Shown here: positions 42,658 through 52,951 of the stretch, in pieces
Position numbering within the stretch: position 1 is the stretch's first letter
How the letters are laid out: each line of letters starts with the position of its first letter
Source of the DNA: Chlorops oryzae
Taxonomy: Eukaryota; Arthropoda; Insecta; Diptera; Chloropidae
Direction of reading: 5' to 3'
Length of the DNA stretch: 64,000 nt
Assembly: GCA_020466095.1 (NCBI GenBank)
Contig: CM035806.1
Span: 110,542,139 to 110,606,138, forward strand
Translations under genes and position numbers: made by a program
The notes under the pieces: model-generated
Databases searched by the model: none
What the model saw: only the letters and a program-made list of their open reading frames with translations
Told to the model about the DNA's origin: nothing

Positions 42658-42949
42658 TTAACTCAAAATTGACGATTTTTGAGTTGTATCACCATAGAAT
42701 AGGATGTGCGATATAATGAACATCGGACACTCGAACAAGAGTATCGTCGGCTTAAAGTGTAAACCTGCTAAGTTCACTTTTAACGGATTCTAACTTTTCG
42801 AGGTCATTCGAAAGAAAGCACACTGCATCGTCAGGCAAAAAAATTTGTTTGAATTTCAAATTGTAAATACGGAGAAATTGGTGATGAGTAGAGCTTGTCA
42901 AAAGTGTTAAATGAAAACCTGAAAATTGTTGTTAAAATGTTAAGGAAAA
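42658..42949. repeat. Repeat terminus TATCGTCGGCTTAAAGTGTA and relic
   Basis: GTATCGTCGGCTTAAAGTGT and AACCTGCTAAG at 42742-42773 recur inverted at 49696-49740 and 51033-51062. The flanking ATACGGAGAAATTGGTGATG (42868) also recurs at 49475. Pieces of one repeat family; element limits not found. Confidence 0.5.
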
Positions 42950-43377
42950 ATGACGAAAAATGTTGGAAAAATTGTTAAATTCAAAAAAAAAAATTTATTT
43001 ACATACATATGTATATATTTACATATATTTTTAAAAATAACTGTATAACAAACAAGAAAACTTAAATTTTCTGTATTACCTTCGTCTGCTATAAAGTTAT
43101 TAAATTGTATGCATTTTAGTTTTGTTATGTCTGACTCTTTCAGCGAATGGCGTCTATCAGACAAAATGTATTTGTAAATAGAAAATGACCGTTCAACGTC
43201 GACGGATACCAGTGGTGTGTAGTCACATATAATATTTTTCTCTAGGGGATTGTCATCAAAGAAATTCACGTCAGGGTTTTTTGTCAAAACTCTCTCCAGC
43301 TTTTGCAAAACGGCACCTTTTAACTTACTTTTCACAGCGGATAAAATTGCCATTTGTTCGGGTACTGTTAAACCATA
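42950..43377 (-). pseudogene. hAT transposase, C-terminal dimerisation part, split by mariner
   Basis: Minus frame reading YGLTVPEQMAILSAVKSKLK... and, further on, PLVSVDVERSFSIYKYILSD with RRHSLKESDI, the hAT dimerisation block. Joins in frame with 44846-45030 once the mariner and one TA are removed (...ITSLEKYGLTVPEQ...). The N-terminal half of the protein is absent beyond 45030. Confidence 0.8.
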
Positions 43378-43444
43378 ACAGGTCGGCTGATAAGTCACCG
43401 GTCTAACAAAGAAAAACACATTTTTTTGTCAAAATTCGTTTTTA

Positions 43445-44597
43445 TTATTCAACATAGTTTCCTTCAAGAGCGATACAACGATTATAACGACCTTCCGATT
43501 TTTTGATACCATTTTGGTAGTACTCCTTCGGTTTTGCCTCAAAATAGGCCTCAGTTTCGGCGATCACTTCTTCATTGCAGCCAAATTTGTTCCCTGCGAG
43601 CATCCTTTTGAGGTCTGAGAACAAGAAAAAGTTGCTGGGGGCCAGATCTGGAGAATACGGTGGGTGGGGATGCAATTCGAAGCCTAATTCATGAATTTTT
43701 GCTATCGTTCTCAATGACTTGTGGCACGGTGCGTTGTCTTGGTGGAACAACACTTTTTTCTTCTTCATATGGGGCCGTTTTGCCGCGATTTTGACCTTCA
43801 AACGCTCCAATAACGACATATAATAGTCACTGTTGATGGTTTTTCCCTTCTCAAGATAATCGATAAAAATTATTCCATGCCCATCCCAAAAAACAGAGGC
43901 CATTACTTTGCCAGCGGACTTTTGAGTCTTTCCACGCTTCGGAGACGGTTCACCGATCGCTGTCCACTCAGCCGACTCTGGATTGGACTCAGGAGTGTAG
44001 TGATAGAGCCATGTTTTATCCATTGTCACATATCGACGCAAAAACTCGGGTGTATTGAGAGTTAACAGCTGCAAACACCGCTCAGAATCATCAACACGTT
44101 GTTGTTTTTGGTCAAATGTGAGCTCGCGCGGCACCCATTTTGCACAGAGCTTTTTCATATCCAAATATTGATGAATGATATGACCAACACGTTCCTTTGA
44201 TATATTTAAGGCCTCTGCTATCTCGATCAACTTCATTTTACGGTCATTCAAAATCATTTTGTGAATTTTTTTGATGTTTTCGTCGGTAACCACCTCTTTC
44301 GGGCGTCCACTGCGTTCACCGTCCTCCGTGCTCATTTCACCACGCATTTTGCATACCAATCAATTATTGTTGATTTTCCTGGGGCAGAGTCCGGAAACTC
44401 ATTATCAAGCCAAGTTTTTGCTTCCACTGTATTTTTTCCCTTCAGAAAACAGTATTTTCGAGGTGCGAGGTGCGTTTTTGCCAATGTCGCTATATAAATT
44501 ATGAATTAATTTTACGTAGTGAAATTTTGTACTAGTTTAAGATTTGAAAACATATTGTTAGTTCTTAAGATTAAGAAGATTCAATATAAAAATACCC

Positions 44598-44628
<31 letters not shown>

Positions 44629-44666
44629 CAGTATTTTATCAAAACACGAAATTCCTTTTTTTCCAT
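43445..44666 (-). pseudogene. Himar1-like transposase, copy 2, disrupted N-terminus
   Basis: The catalytic core is open: VTMDKTW, HQDNAPC and SPDLAPSNFF. The third catalytic Asp is N (PSN for PSD), which alone should kill activity. It keeps GAG where copy 1 has TAG, so the C-terminus is complete to GNYVE. N-terminal lesions: a 5-bp deletion near 44344 and the retroposon at 44459. Both copies share K after the first catalytic Asp, so they descend from one such ancestor. Confidence 0.92.
44459..44624 (+). mobile_element. Poly(A) retroposon, 166 bp, TSD AAAACAGTATTTT
   Basis: Starts CGAGGTGCGAGGTGCG, ends in about 28 A, and is bracketed by the 13-bp duplication AAAACAGTATTTT (44446-44458, 44625-44637), the mark of target-primed reverse transcription. 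No A- or B-box seen, so more likely a 5'-truncated LINE tail or a retrocopied short RNA than a tRNA SINE. Confidence 0.85.
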
Positions 44667-44847
44667 TTTTTTCACAATAACAAAAGTTGCTTCACAAAAG
44701 ACGCTCTATCGCACAAACTAATTGACTTACAGACGTCAAATTTTGACACGAATCATTTGAAGGTTCCCACTATATAAAAATAATATGCATTTAATACTAG
44801 CGACGCCATCTATGTGTCAGACCGGGTACTTATCAGCCAACCTGTTA

Positions 44848-45030
44848 CTTCTCTAAAGATGTTATTGCTTCGGTCAAAAGTTTATATTTGCGAATTTCAT
44901 ACAATGATTTCTCCAGGTTCGAATTCTTGATGGCTTTTTTCAACTTTAAAACTGCTTCAGAGTTTTTAGCTTCTAAAGCAAGGGTGAAATTCTTAATTGC
45001 TGAATAATTTTCTGCATAATAAAACTAAGC
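44848..45030 (-). pseudogene. hAT transposase, middle part (upstream of mariner)
   Basis: Minus frame FYYAENYSAIKNFTLALEA... to LLTEAITSLEK, leading straight into 42950-43377 across the mariner. Ends abruptly at about 45030, where a TGAGGCCTTTTACAG-type terminus (45035-45065, inverted) begins. Confidence 0.7.
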
Positions 45031-45065
45031 GTTCAGCCAACAATTGACTACTGTAAAAGGCCTCA

Positions 45066-45345
45066 ATGCGAAACTACTCGTTCAGATGAAGTCATTCGTG
45101 TTTCGTTTTTTTCCTCATTTTCTTCATGTAGGACTGTAGGTCTAACTGTCGACGTCGAAAAGCCTCTGCCGCGATGGGGATATACACCATTAGGCAGGCA
45201 TAGGAAATTCAACAAATTGGGGATATTCACCAAAAAGCTACCAACAAAAACCTTAAGCAGGAATAGGAAATTCAACAAATTCGAGAAATTCACCAGAAAG
45301 CTACCAACAACAATACGGGTGGACACAAAGTGGCACAATGATGCC
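45066..45345. repeat. Dispersed repeat with AAATTCAACAAATT tandem, copy 1
   Basis: GTCGACGTCGAAAAGCCTCT followed by two units of AGGAAATTCAACAAATT...CACCARAAAGCTACCAACAA. An inverted single-unit copy lies at 58530-58660 inside the hAT of the LINE. Together with 45725-45867 and 58367-58500 it marks one family. Confidence 0.65.
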
Positions 45346-45724
45346 ACTTGCAAGAAAATTATCAAAGAATCACGGCGTCTGCTCGGGTTTTTATATAGCT
45401 TTAAAAGTTATAATTGAAGCTTTAATAAATATATTACGATATACTTTTGCTTAATGTGCAGGATTGTTTTCATTTTGTAATAGATTTACATAAATTTTTT
45501 ACTACTGCTACGAATTTGATTGTACATAGAATTTAGTATTTTTGCTGGAAAAGTGTGATCAAAAAGTTATGTGGAAATGGTAGGACAAAAAAAAACCATT
45601 TCTATTTCTCCTTAATATTGAGTTTTCTTGATTATTTTTATGTTTTTCAAGCTTTTCATGGCATTTTATGAGTTTGGTAGATATTTTATATGTAATGTGC
45701 TCGAAAATCTCCCAAAATTAAAAA
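45346..45724. other. AT-rich spacer, no gene seen
   Basis: No supported feature. Confidence 0.45.
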
Positions 45725-45867
45725 TAAATGTGGCAATGCATTTCACCACAGCAGAGCTAAAGATTTCGCTGCCATTGCATGCTTCTCTTTTCCTCATGCT
45801 ATATGCCTATGTTGAAGCAGCGTAGCTCTAACACATTGCAGGGATTAGGAAGAAGAAGAGTTAGACC
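45725..45867 (+). repeat. Dispersed repeat, copy 2 of the 1876-1966 type
   Basis: GCATTTCACCACAGCAGAGC followed by CATGCTATATGCCTATGTTG and GCTCTAACACATTGCAGGG. Extended match to 58367-58500 (inverted). Confidence 0.7.
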
Positions 45868-46796
45868 TACAGTCCTATATGATTTTCTTCTTCTTTTTAG
45901 AACGAAGTTCTTTATGAAACGATAGCGACAGGGGACCTAGTCGAGAAAAAGTGAAAGCGCTATAAAATCCGCGTTACCTAAATTGAAGTTCGCAAAAAAG
46001 GGTATAATAACCTTTGCAAAAAGAAAGAAATATACATATATTTACGTAAAATGACTTCCTGATGCGGCCGAGATATTATACTTTTTTAGGCAACACTTAT
46101 TTCCGACGATATCCCGAAAAAACATTTAATTATTAAATTCAGAAACTACACAGACACATACAAACATAAGTGCATTCAAACAAAACAAAACAATATGTGG
46201 TGCTGCCAGACTGAACGTTTTCAGAATAACTCCGATTAGTAGGTTGTTGCAAATATATAAGGGCATTTTAGGTAGCTTATTATTTTTTTTGCGCTATCAA
46301 AGTATACGTCAATTCGTACATAATTAAAACATATTTAAAATCATCGTCTGTACTCCGGGGGCTGCGGATGTAATATCGGTGTGAAAAATATCGATACTTT
46401 AAAACATCTTTATGTATGAAAATTCGCATTTTCGAGACTATCTCATTTGCGATGGAAAACCCTTTACACGTATGCTTTTTCAGTTCCAGTATATTCTGCT
46501 TATCTAACTTAGCACTTTGAGGGCTCAACGCTGTTAAAGTAAATTGAAAGGAAGTAACGAACTCACTACTTTGAAGAAAGGAAATCAGAGTTGAAATTTC
46601 GATGACAGGTTGACAGAAATATAGGAAATGTTTGAATTAAATGCAACCCTGTGAGTCTGATTACTTGTAATAAGCATATGCGTTCAAGTAGCGAAAGTAA
46701 GTCAAAGAACTTATTTGTTTTTATACCCAGCGTAAGCAACGTATATTACGGTATCTTGTAACAGCCAGAATAACGCTCCGTAGATATAGACATATA

Positions 46797-48053
46797 TTAG
46801 GTGTAGTAAAAAGAAATCCATTATTCTTCCAATAGATGGCGTTATTTATCTGCATCTCGCGTTGTATAAGTCCGATCGTCTTCCACTAGGGGGCATTAGA
46901 AAGATGACAGTTCCTACTAAAAAAGCTTTTTTGACACTTTTTTGATTGATTGATTCAGTTTTGTTTGAGAGCTTGTCAAAGATGGACATCAGCAAAGAGA
47001 AAATTCGCTACATTTTACAGTTTTTCTTCGATAAGGGAGAAAACGCAAGCCAGGCGGCTGAAAATGTGAATAGCGTTTATGGACCTGATACTGTAACAGC
47101 CAATCATGCGCAATTTTGGTTTCGTCGATTCCGTTCCGGTAACTTCGATGTCAAGGATGCACCACGCACTGGAAGGCCAATTGTCGAAAATGTCGATAAA
47201 ATCATGGAAATTATCGAGTCCGACCGTCATGTTAGCACTGTTTCGATTGCAAAAGAGCTAAAGATTGCACAAAAAACCGTTTGGAACCATTTGAAAAAGG
47301 CTGGATACACAAAGAAGCTCGATGTATGGGTGCCACACGAGTTAACGCAAAAAAACCTCATAGACCGAATTTCCATCTGCGAATCGCTGCTGAACCGCAA
47401 CAAAATCGACCCATTTCTGAAGCGGTTGGTGACTGGTGATGAAAAGTGGGTCACTTACGTGGTCGAAACACGGTGAACCGGCGGAAACGGTGGCCAAGCC
47501 AGGATTGACGGCCAGGAAGGTTTTGCTGTGTGGGATTGGCAGGGAATTATCTACTATGAGCTGCTCCCATACGTGAAAACTCTAAACTCGGAACTCTACT
47601 GTCAACAATTGGACCGTCTGAAGGAAGCAATCGCCCATAAGCGGCCAGCTTTGGCCAATAGGAGAGGAATTGTGTTCCATCAGGACAACGCCAGGCCACA
47701 CACATCGATAGTGACTCGCCAGAAGCTCCGGGAGTTTGGTTGGGAGGTTCTTCTGCATCCACCTTATAGTCCGGACCTGGCACCAAGTGATTACCATCTG
47801 TTCCTGTCCATGGCGAACAATTTTGCTGGTGAAACATTTGCTTCAAGAGAGGCTTCTGAAATTCGACTGTCTCAATTTTTTGCTAATAGGAACGAGGGCT
47901 TCTATGGGAGAGGCATAATGAAATTACCTTTAAAACGGCAACAAGTTATCGAACAAAACGGCGCATATTTGACCTAAATCGGGTCATTCTAACTATCTTA
48001 AATAAAGCCCTCAATTTATGCAAAAATAATGGATTTCTTTTTACTACACCTAA
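46797..48053 (+). mobile_element. Mariner TTAGGTGTAGTAAAAAG, TA target
   Basis: 1257 bp; inverted ends TTAGGTGTAGTAAAAAGAAA and TTTCTTTTTACTACACCTAA, TA on each side (46795-46796, 48054-48055). A different lineage from the Himar1-like copies. Confidence 0.94.
46982..47977 (+). pseudogene. Mariner transposase (D,D34D), frameshifted
   Basis: ATG at 46982 (MDISKEKIRYIL). Helix-turn-helix N-terminus with QFWFRRFRSGN and RTGRPIVENV, WVPHELTQKN linker, first Asp in VTGDEKW, second in HQDNARPH, third in SPDLAPSDYH with 34 residues between the last two. After VTYVVETR the frame is lost: a short deletion (the usual segment before GEPAETVAKPG) plus at least two shifts between 47450 and 47535, then open to the stop at 47975. 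Resembles mellifera/cecropia-group mariners. Inactive. Confidence 0.92.
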
Positions 48054-48989
48054 TATATATATATATTCTTGATCAGGATCAAAAATTCGATTTAGACATG
48101 TCCGTCTGTCCGTCCGTCCATGTCCGGATCTCCTCCGAAACGGCAGGACCAATCAAGTCGAAATGTGGCACACAGGTATATCGGGGTCCGAGTATGATCC
48201 TAACTAAAAATGGAAGACATCCGCTCACTGCCACGCCCACAAATGAATTTAATGTGTTTTCAGTAAAATGCTTGTAACTTGCGAACCAGTCAACACATTT
48301 CATTGATATTTGGTGTACTGGTAAACTACGAAAAGGGACATATCCTGGAAAAAAATGGACGCCCCCCTCCGTGAGCCACGCCCACAAATAAGGGCTTATC
48401 GTAACTTGTGAAGTAAAAGGCGTAGAAGCTTCAAAATCGCAACATAGGTTGACAAAGGCAAATGAAAGGTTTTGGAACAAAAATTTATGTAGCCCGCCCA
48501 CTGCCACGCCCACAAATGGAGAATTCTCGTAACTTCCGAAGTAAAAGGCATAGAAGCTTCAAATTCGCAACATAGGTTCACCAAGGCGAATGAAAGGTGT
48601 AGGAAAAAATTTTATTTGGCCCGCCCACTGCCACGCCCACAAATGAAGATTTTTCGTAACTTCCGAAGTAAAAGGCGTAGAAGCTTCAAATTCGCAACAT
48701 AGGTTCACCAAGGCGAATGAAAGGTGTAGGGAAATAATTTATGTGGCCCTCCCACTGCCACGCCCATAAATGAAGATTTTTCGTAACTTCCGAAGTAAAA
48801 GGCGTAGAAGCTTCAAATTCGCAACATAGGTTCACCAAGGCGAATGAAAGGTGTAGGGAAATAATTTATGTGGCCCTCCCACTGCCACGCCCATAAATAG
48901 AGAAGCAAAACATAGTGCGCTCATAACGTCGGGACGCTGGGTATTTCAAAGTCGGGCTTGACCGACTTTAGCTTTCTTACTTGTTTGTT

Positions 48990-49345
48990 AATAAAATTAA
49001 TATTTGGACGACGTTCTTTTAAGAATTCAAGTGTTGTTAAAGACATTCTGATATGTTACTCAAAAAAACAGCAAAAAAATTCGGGTAGGTGCGTTTTTCG
49101 CCTAAGTGCATAAAATTGTCTGGAAAATAATAGAATGCAGCTAAGCAGAATATACTGTATCGCATTTTCGCTTGTTAAAAACAGTTGAAAACAACAAACA
49201 GCCGTCTTGTATACATATATTTTTCGATTAATAAAAACAATTGAGTTTTGCGAAAAACCTTGCTGCGAATTATATTTACTAACATTTATAAATACCATAA
49301 TGAACTTCGTTCTTATCTGGTGTCCTATGACACAACTCAACTTGT
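48990..49345 (+). repeat. Segment duplicated at 62940-63308 (inverted)
   Basis: AATAAAATTAATATTTGGAC through GGTGTCCTATGACACAACTC matches 62940-63308 on the opposite strand, including the junction with the INE-A 3' end. The paired short frames are not genes. Confidence 0.85.
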
Positions 49346-49862
49346 TTTTTTTTGACAATGTCATTTCTTTAAAAATTGCCATACATTCTTCAAAATATTG
49401 GAGGAACGAAATTCCCTTTTCCCAAAACTTGGGGAAAGGGAATCCAATCACATGCCCGTTAATTTCAAATTCTAAATACGGAGAAATTGGTGATGAGTAA
49501 AACTCCTAAGTCCAACTGTGGTCAAAGGTCACAGCTAACACCAACAAGTCACTCCAAGTAGACTTTGTATGGTGCACAGAATCGAATTTAGAAGAGACTT
49601 CATATAGGAACAAAATAAACCATTAATATTTTGGGTCTCCTTCCCAATTTTGAAGTCTTGAAAAAAAAGTGTTTTTTGTTTACCCTGTAAAGTTTTGAAA
49701 TTGTTAGTTAGCAGGCTTACACTTTAAGCCGACGATATTTTAATAAGTCCACTGAATAAAAAATAAATTTTAACTGCATATTTTTTGGACTATTTTCCTT
49801 GTTTTTTCGAGCTTTTTATAGCGCTTATTTTTGGGTTTTTTCGGGCTTTTTTTACTCACTCT
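49346..49862. repeat. Relic repeats, no gene
   Basis: Contains ATACGGAGAAATTGGTGATG (49475) and TTAGCAGGCTTACACTTTAA (49696), both shared with 42735-42890. Otherwise AT-rich. Confidence 0.45.
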
Positions 49863-50531
49863 GCTTATTACAAGTAATCAGACTCACAGGGTTGCATTTA
49901 AGTCAAACATTTCCTATATTTCTGTCAACCTGTCATAGAAATTTCAACTCTGATTTCCTTTCTTCAAAGTAGTGAGTTCGTTACTTCCTTTCAATTTACT
50001 TTAACAGCGTTGAGCCCTCAAAGTGCTAAGTTAGATTAGCAGAATATACTGGAACTGAAAAAGCATACGTGTAAAGGGTTTTCCATCGCAAATGAGATAG
50101 TCTCGAAAATGCGAATTTTCATACATAAAGATGTTTTAAAGTATCGATATTTTTCACACCGATATTACATCCGCAGCCCCCGGAGTACAGACGATGATTT
50201 TAAATATGTTTTAATTATGTACGAATTGACGTATACTTTGATAGCGCAAAAAAAATAATAAGCTACCTAAATTGCCCTTATATATTTGCAACAACCTACT
50301 AATCGGAGTTATTCTGAAAAATTTCAGTCTGGCAGCACCACATATTGTTTTGTTTTGTTTGAATGCACTTATGTTTGTATGTGTCTGTGATATTTCTTTC
50401 TTTTTGCAAAGGTTATTATACCCTTTTTTGCGAACTTCAATTTAGGTAACGCGGATTTTATAGCGGTTTTTCACTTTTTCTCGACTAGGTCCCCTGTCGC
50501 TATCGTTTCATAAAGAACTTCGTTCTAAAAA

Positions 50532-50770
50532 CTTAACTTTACTAATTTCAAACAAAAAGCTTGAAAGTTATGACAAAAATAAAAATATTCGCGCTAAATT
50601 CATGCGTCACTCAAAATGGCCCACTTAGCTTTAAAGCGAGATAACTAAAAAAATTTCCAAAAATTTGTGGTTTTAATATTAAGACGGATATCCTTTTCGT
50701 AAAATAACGGATTTCAGTCGGGTTGGAACGGAATGGACTAGTTTCTTTACATTCCGCGAGTTAATTTTCC
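50532..50770. other. Spacer, no gene seen
   Basis: No supported feature. Confidence 0.4.
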
Positions 50771-51060
50771 TCTTTAATGTTGAGATTGGATGAGTGTGGG
50801 GGCATCTGAAGCACTCTGGGACAATTTTTTAGTCACCATTTCTTGACGATTCCAGCAATATGCTCAGTCTCATTATCTTAGTAGAAGTGATATGTCCCTG
50901 CTATACCTAACTTCCGTGCACTTTGGATTAAATTTTCTCGTAATATTTTTGAATAGTGGTTCTTAACCATATTTCCATCGATCAGGCATAGATTACGCAC
51001 CCCAGCTGCTGCCGAGCAAAGGCCCTTGTTAGCAGGTTTACACAATAAGCCGACGATATG
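50771..51060 (-). pseudogene. Tc1-like transposase relic, catalytic C-terminus
   Basis: Minus strand: GVRNLCLIDGNMVKNHYSKI, ILRENLIQSARKLGI, then YHFY-stop-DNETEHIAGIVKKW and, past a second stop, CPRVLQMPPHSSNLN. This is the DDE_3 block order of Tc1-like (Bari/Paris-type) transposases, where FYQDN-x2-KH and PPQSPDLN are usual. The Gln before the second Asp is a TAA, and SPD has become SSN. Dead. The upstream frame to 51333 is open but not recognisable and contains a repeat terminus at 51033-51062. Confidence 0.7.
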
Positions 51061-52836
51061 AAACTTTCGAATCCCAGAAAATCTCTGTTGGAGTCGAACT
51101 ACAGAGCAAGGCCCCAAAAGTAATTGTTCCACAAATCTTATTGATCCAACGCCAAATTCTTGCATAATTCCCATTGCTGTCATTTGTATTGTAAGTATGG
51201 CAAAAGTGGGAGCCAACGACTCTGAAGCGACACCTTCGAGGACTCTTTTCGAAAAATCTCCAATGACCAGCTGACAGATCACACGGTATTCTGACTCAGA
51301 TTGTGAGCCAAAATCTGTAAGTATCAGCAGCAAGCCAAAAGGGTCAAGCCTTAGGTTTTACATTTTTTAAACTAACCGAATGAATCTTAAAATCGATTTG
51401 AAACTAAAGAAAAGCCTTAGCACATACAAACTCATATAAATAAGATATATGTATGTATGTGATTCAAGTACCTCTCGGAAATTTTCTTTTAAATCGGCCT
51501 TTAGCCACTAATTCTTCAATATCGTATTTATAAAAATACATATAGACCAGCTCACGTATAGTTACCCCGGTGCTTTCAATACGTTGTATTTGGTAAAGGT
51601 GCTGATTTTACACAAAACTAAAAATAAGCTTTTTATTGTTGTTAAGAGAAACACGAAACAAAAATTTGCAACACATGGCATAACAAAGCATCTCGAGCAA
51701 TCGAGCAAATTAGCCACACATATTTACAGATTTTCAATGTTTTGCTCCACATCGCTTTTCTTTTCAATCGACGCATTTCAAAATCAACCAAAAAAAAAGT
51801 GCATCGAAAATGTTTGAGTTCAACGTGAAAAGCAAGTGTAAAACAATATGTAATTAAAAATAAAAAAAACTTTATCTACTATTTATTAATTCTATTGTCA
51901 TTGATCTTTCAGAAAGTTGAAGGCAAGCACCTCTGATAAACATGCAAGCAACATATATTTACTCAAAAAAAGTCTCAAGCAAAGTAATCCAATTAAATAA
52001 ACAATGAAGAATTTTCATATAAAATAAATGATTTTTTTTGTTCTAAAATAATAAAAAGCGAATCATCAGCATGAAAATCTAAATAAAAAAGACAAAAAAA
52101 ACTTATTGGTCAAAGTGAAACGTTTCAAAAATGTCGAAAAAACCTCGAGGGAACATACATAAAATTCGGGAATTCGAACTCGAAAAGGTAAAAGCTATTT
52201 CAAATCTGTATACACACATACATACGTACATATATACATTAAGGTGAATTGACTTTTTAACCTCTTATTCCACTAGCAGAACATTATTTCATGGACCATA
52301 CTTAATAATTATGCCCAAGAAACCATAGGTCAAATGTGATTTTTAATCCTGGGCTTTTGTAAATAAAGGTTTTCCATGCCATAGTCGACTTATTTTTATC
52401 GGCACTTTTGTTGGAAACATTTCAAAAAGTTGATAACAGTCATGCTTGGTTACCAATAATGCAGGAGTTTCTGCGCATAAATTCCTGCAAACATTCAACA
52501 TATCAAAATATATGGAACCAGTTTCAATCAATTGCGCTTTTGATTGTAAATGATTCTATGTGTTTGTATGTATGTGTTAAATGTTTGTAGGAATTGATGC
52601 GCATGAATTCCTGCACTATGGGAAATCAGGCATTTCTTCTACATCTCTCAAAACTCAAGCCATTGAACAAACTTTATATTTTCGTTAATAAATTTTTTTA
52701 AATGGCCGAATCATGTTGATTCTTCAAGCAAACATTTCTATATTTCTCATACCTACAATAAAATAATGCTACGTATGGAAAAAAAAAAACAAATTTAATT
52801 TAAAAGCATTTTTGAAAAGGTAGCCGTGAGTAGCAT
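51061..52836. other. AT-rich spacer, no gene seen
   Basis: Frames are short and without motifs. Around 52458-52615 the word GCAGGAGTTTCTGCGCATAA recurs loosely as GGAATTGATGCGCATGAATT, a possible relic TIR pair. Confidence 0.45.
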
Positions 52837-52951
52837 CCCTGCAGTAAATTCTGGACGAATTGACCTACCAGTGCTGCAGAGTGGTCACTTGTACTTGTCA
52901 CAAGAACACCAGTGCAGGAGTGACTCTAGCACTAGTGACGTTTACTGCAGG
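52837..52951. mobile_element. 115-bp palindromic MITE CCCTGCAGTAAA
   Basis: Ends CCCTGCAGTAAATTCTGG and GACGTTTACTGCAGG with inner GTGCTGCAG/CAGTGCAGG and CACTTG/CAAG pairs. Related ends at 33681 and about 25318. Confidence 0.6.

Larger units (their letters stand above)
43378..44845 (-). mobile_element. Himar1-like mariner, copy 2 (TA target), with retroposon inside
   Basis: Ends ACAGGTCGGCTGATAAGTCA and ...GCCAACCTGT with TA on both sides (43376-43377, 44846-44847). 1468 bp including a 166-bp retroposon (44459-44624) and its 13-bp duplication. Very similar to copy 1. Confidence 0.95.
46722..48989 (+). mobile_element. INE-A repeat, copy 2, hosting a mariner
   Basis: 5' TTTTTATACCCAGCGTAAGC at 46722; interrupted at TA 46795 by the mariner; resumes with TATATATTCTTGATCAGGAT at 48056. 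It has five ~127-bp tandem units (48365-48910), then hairpin AAAGTCGGGCTTGACCGACTTT split as AAAGTCGG/CCGACTTT, then CTTTCTTACTTGTTT. Copy 3 (55372-56458) shows the unbroken order around the mariner site. Confidence 0.87.
45894..50531. mobile_element. 4.6-kb structure with about 780-bp and 670-bp inverted arms
   Basis: Left arm 45894-46675 and right arm 49863-50531 are inverted near-identical copies, outer words TTTTTAGAACGAAGTTCTTT, inner words ending CTTATTACAAGTAATC. Between them lie an INE-A copy with a mariner (46722-48989) and a segment at 48990-49862. No transposase of its own is visible. Either a foldback-type element or an inverted duplication. Confidence 0.7.

Noticed and set aside
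49207..49500. Frames shared between 49056-49500 and 62749-63243
   Set aside because: The same duplicated noncoding segment read on both strands; the frames change with small indels and show no motif.
50878..51333. Treating the full 151-codon minus frame as one gene
   Set aside because: Only its downstream part matches Tc1-like motifs; the upstream part contains a repeat terminus and no recognisable transposase region.
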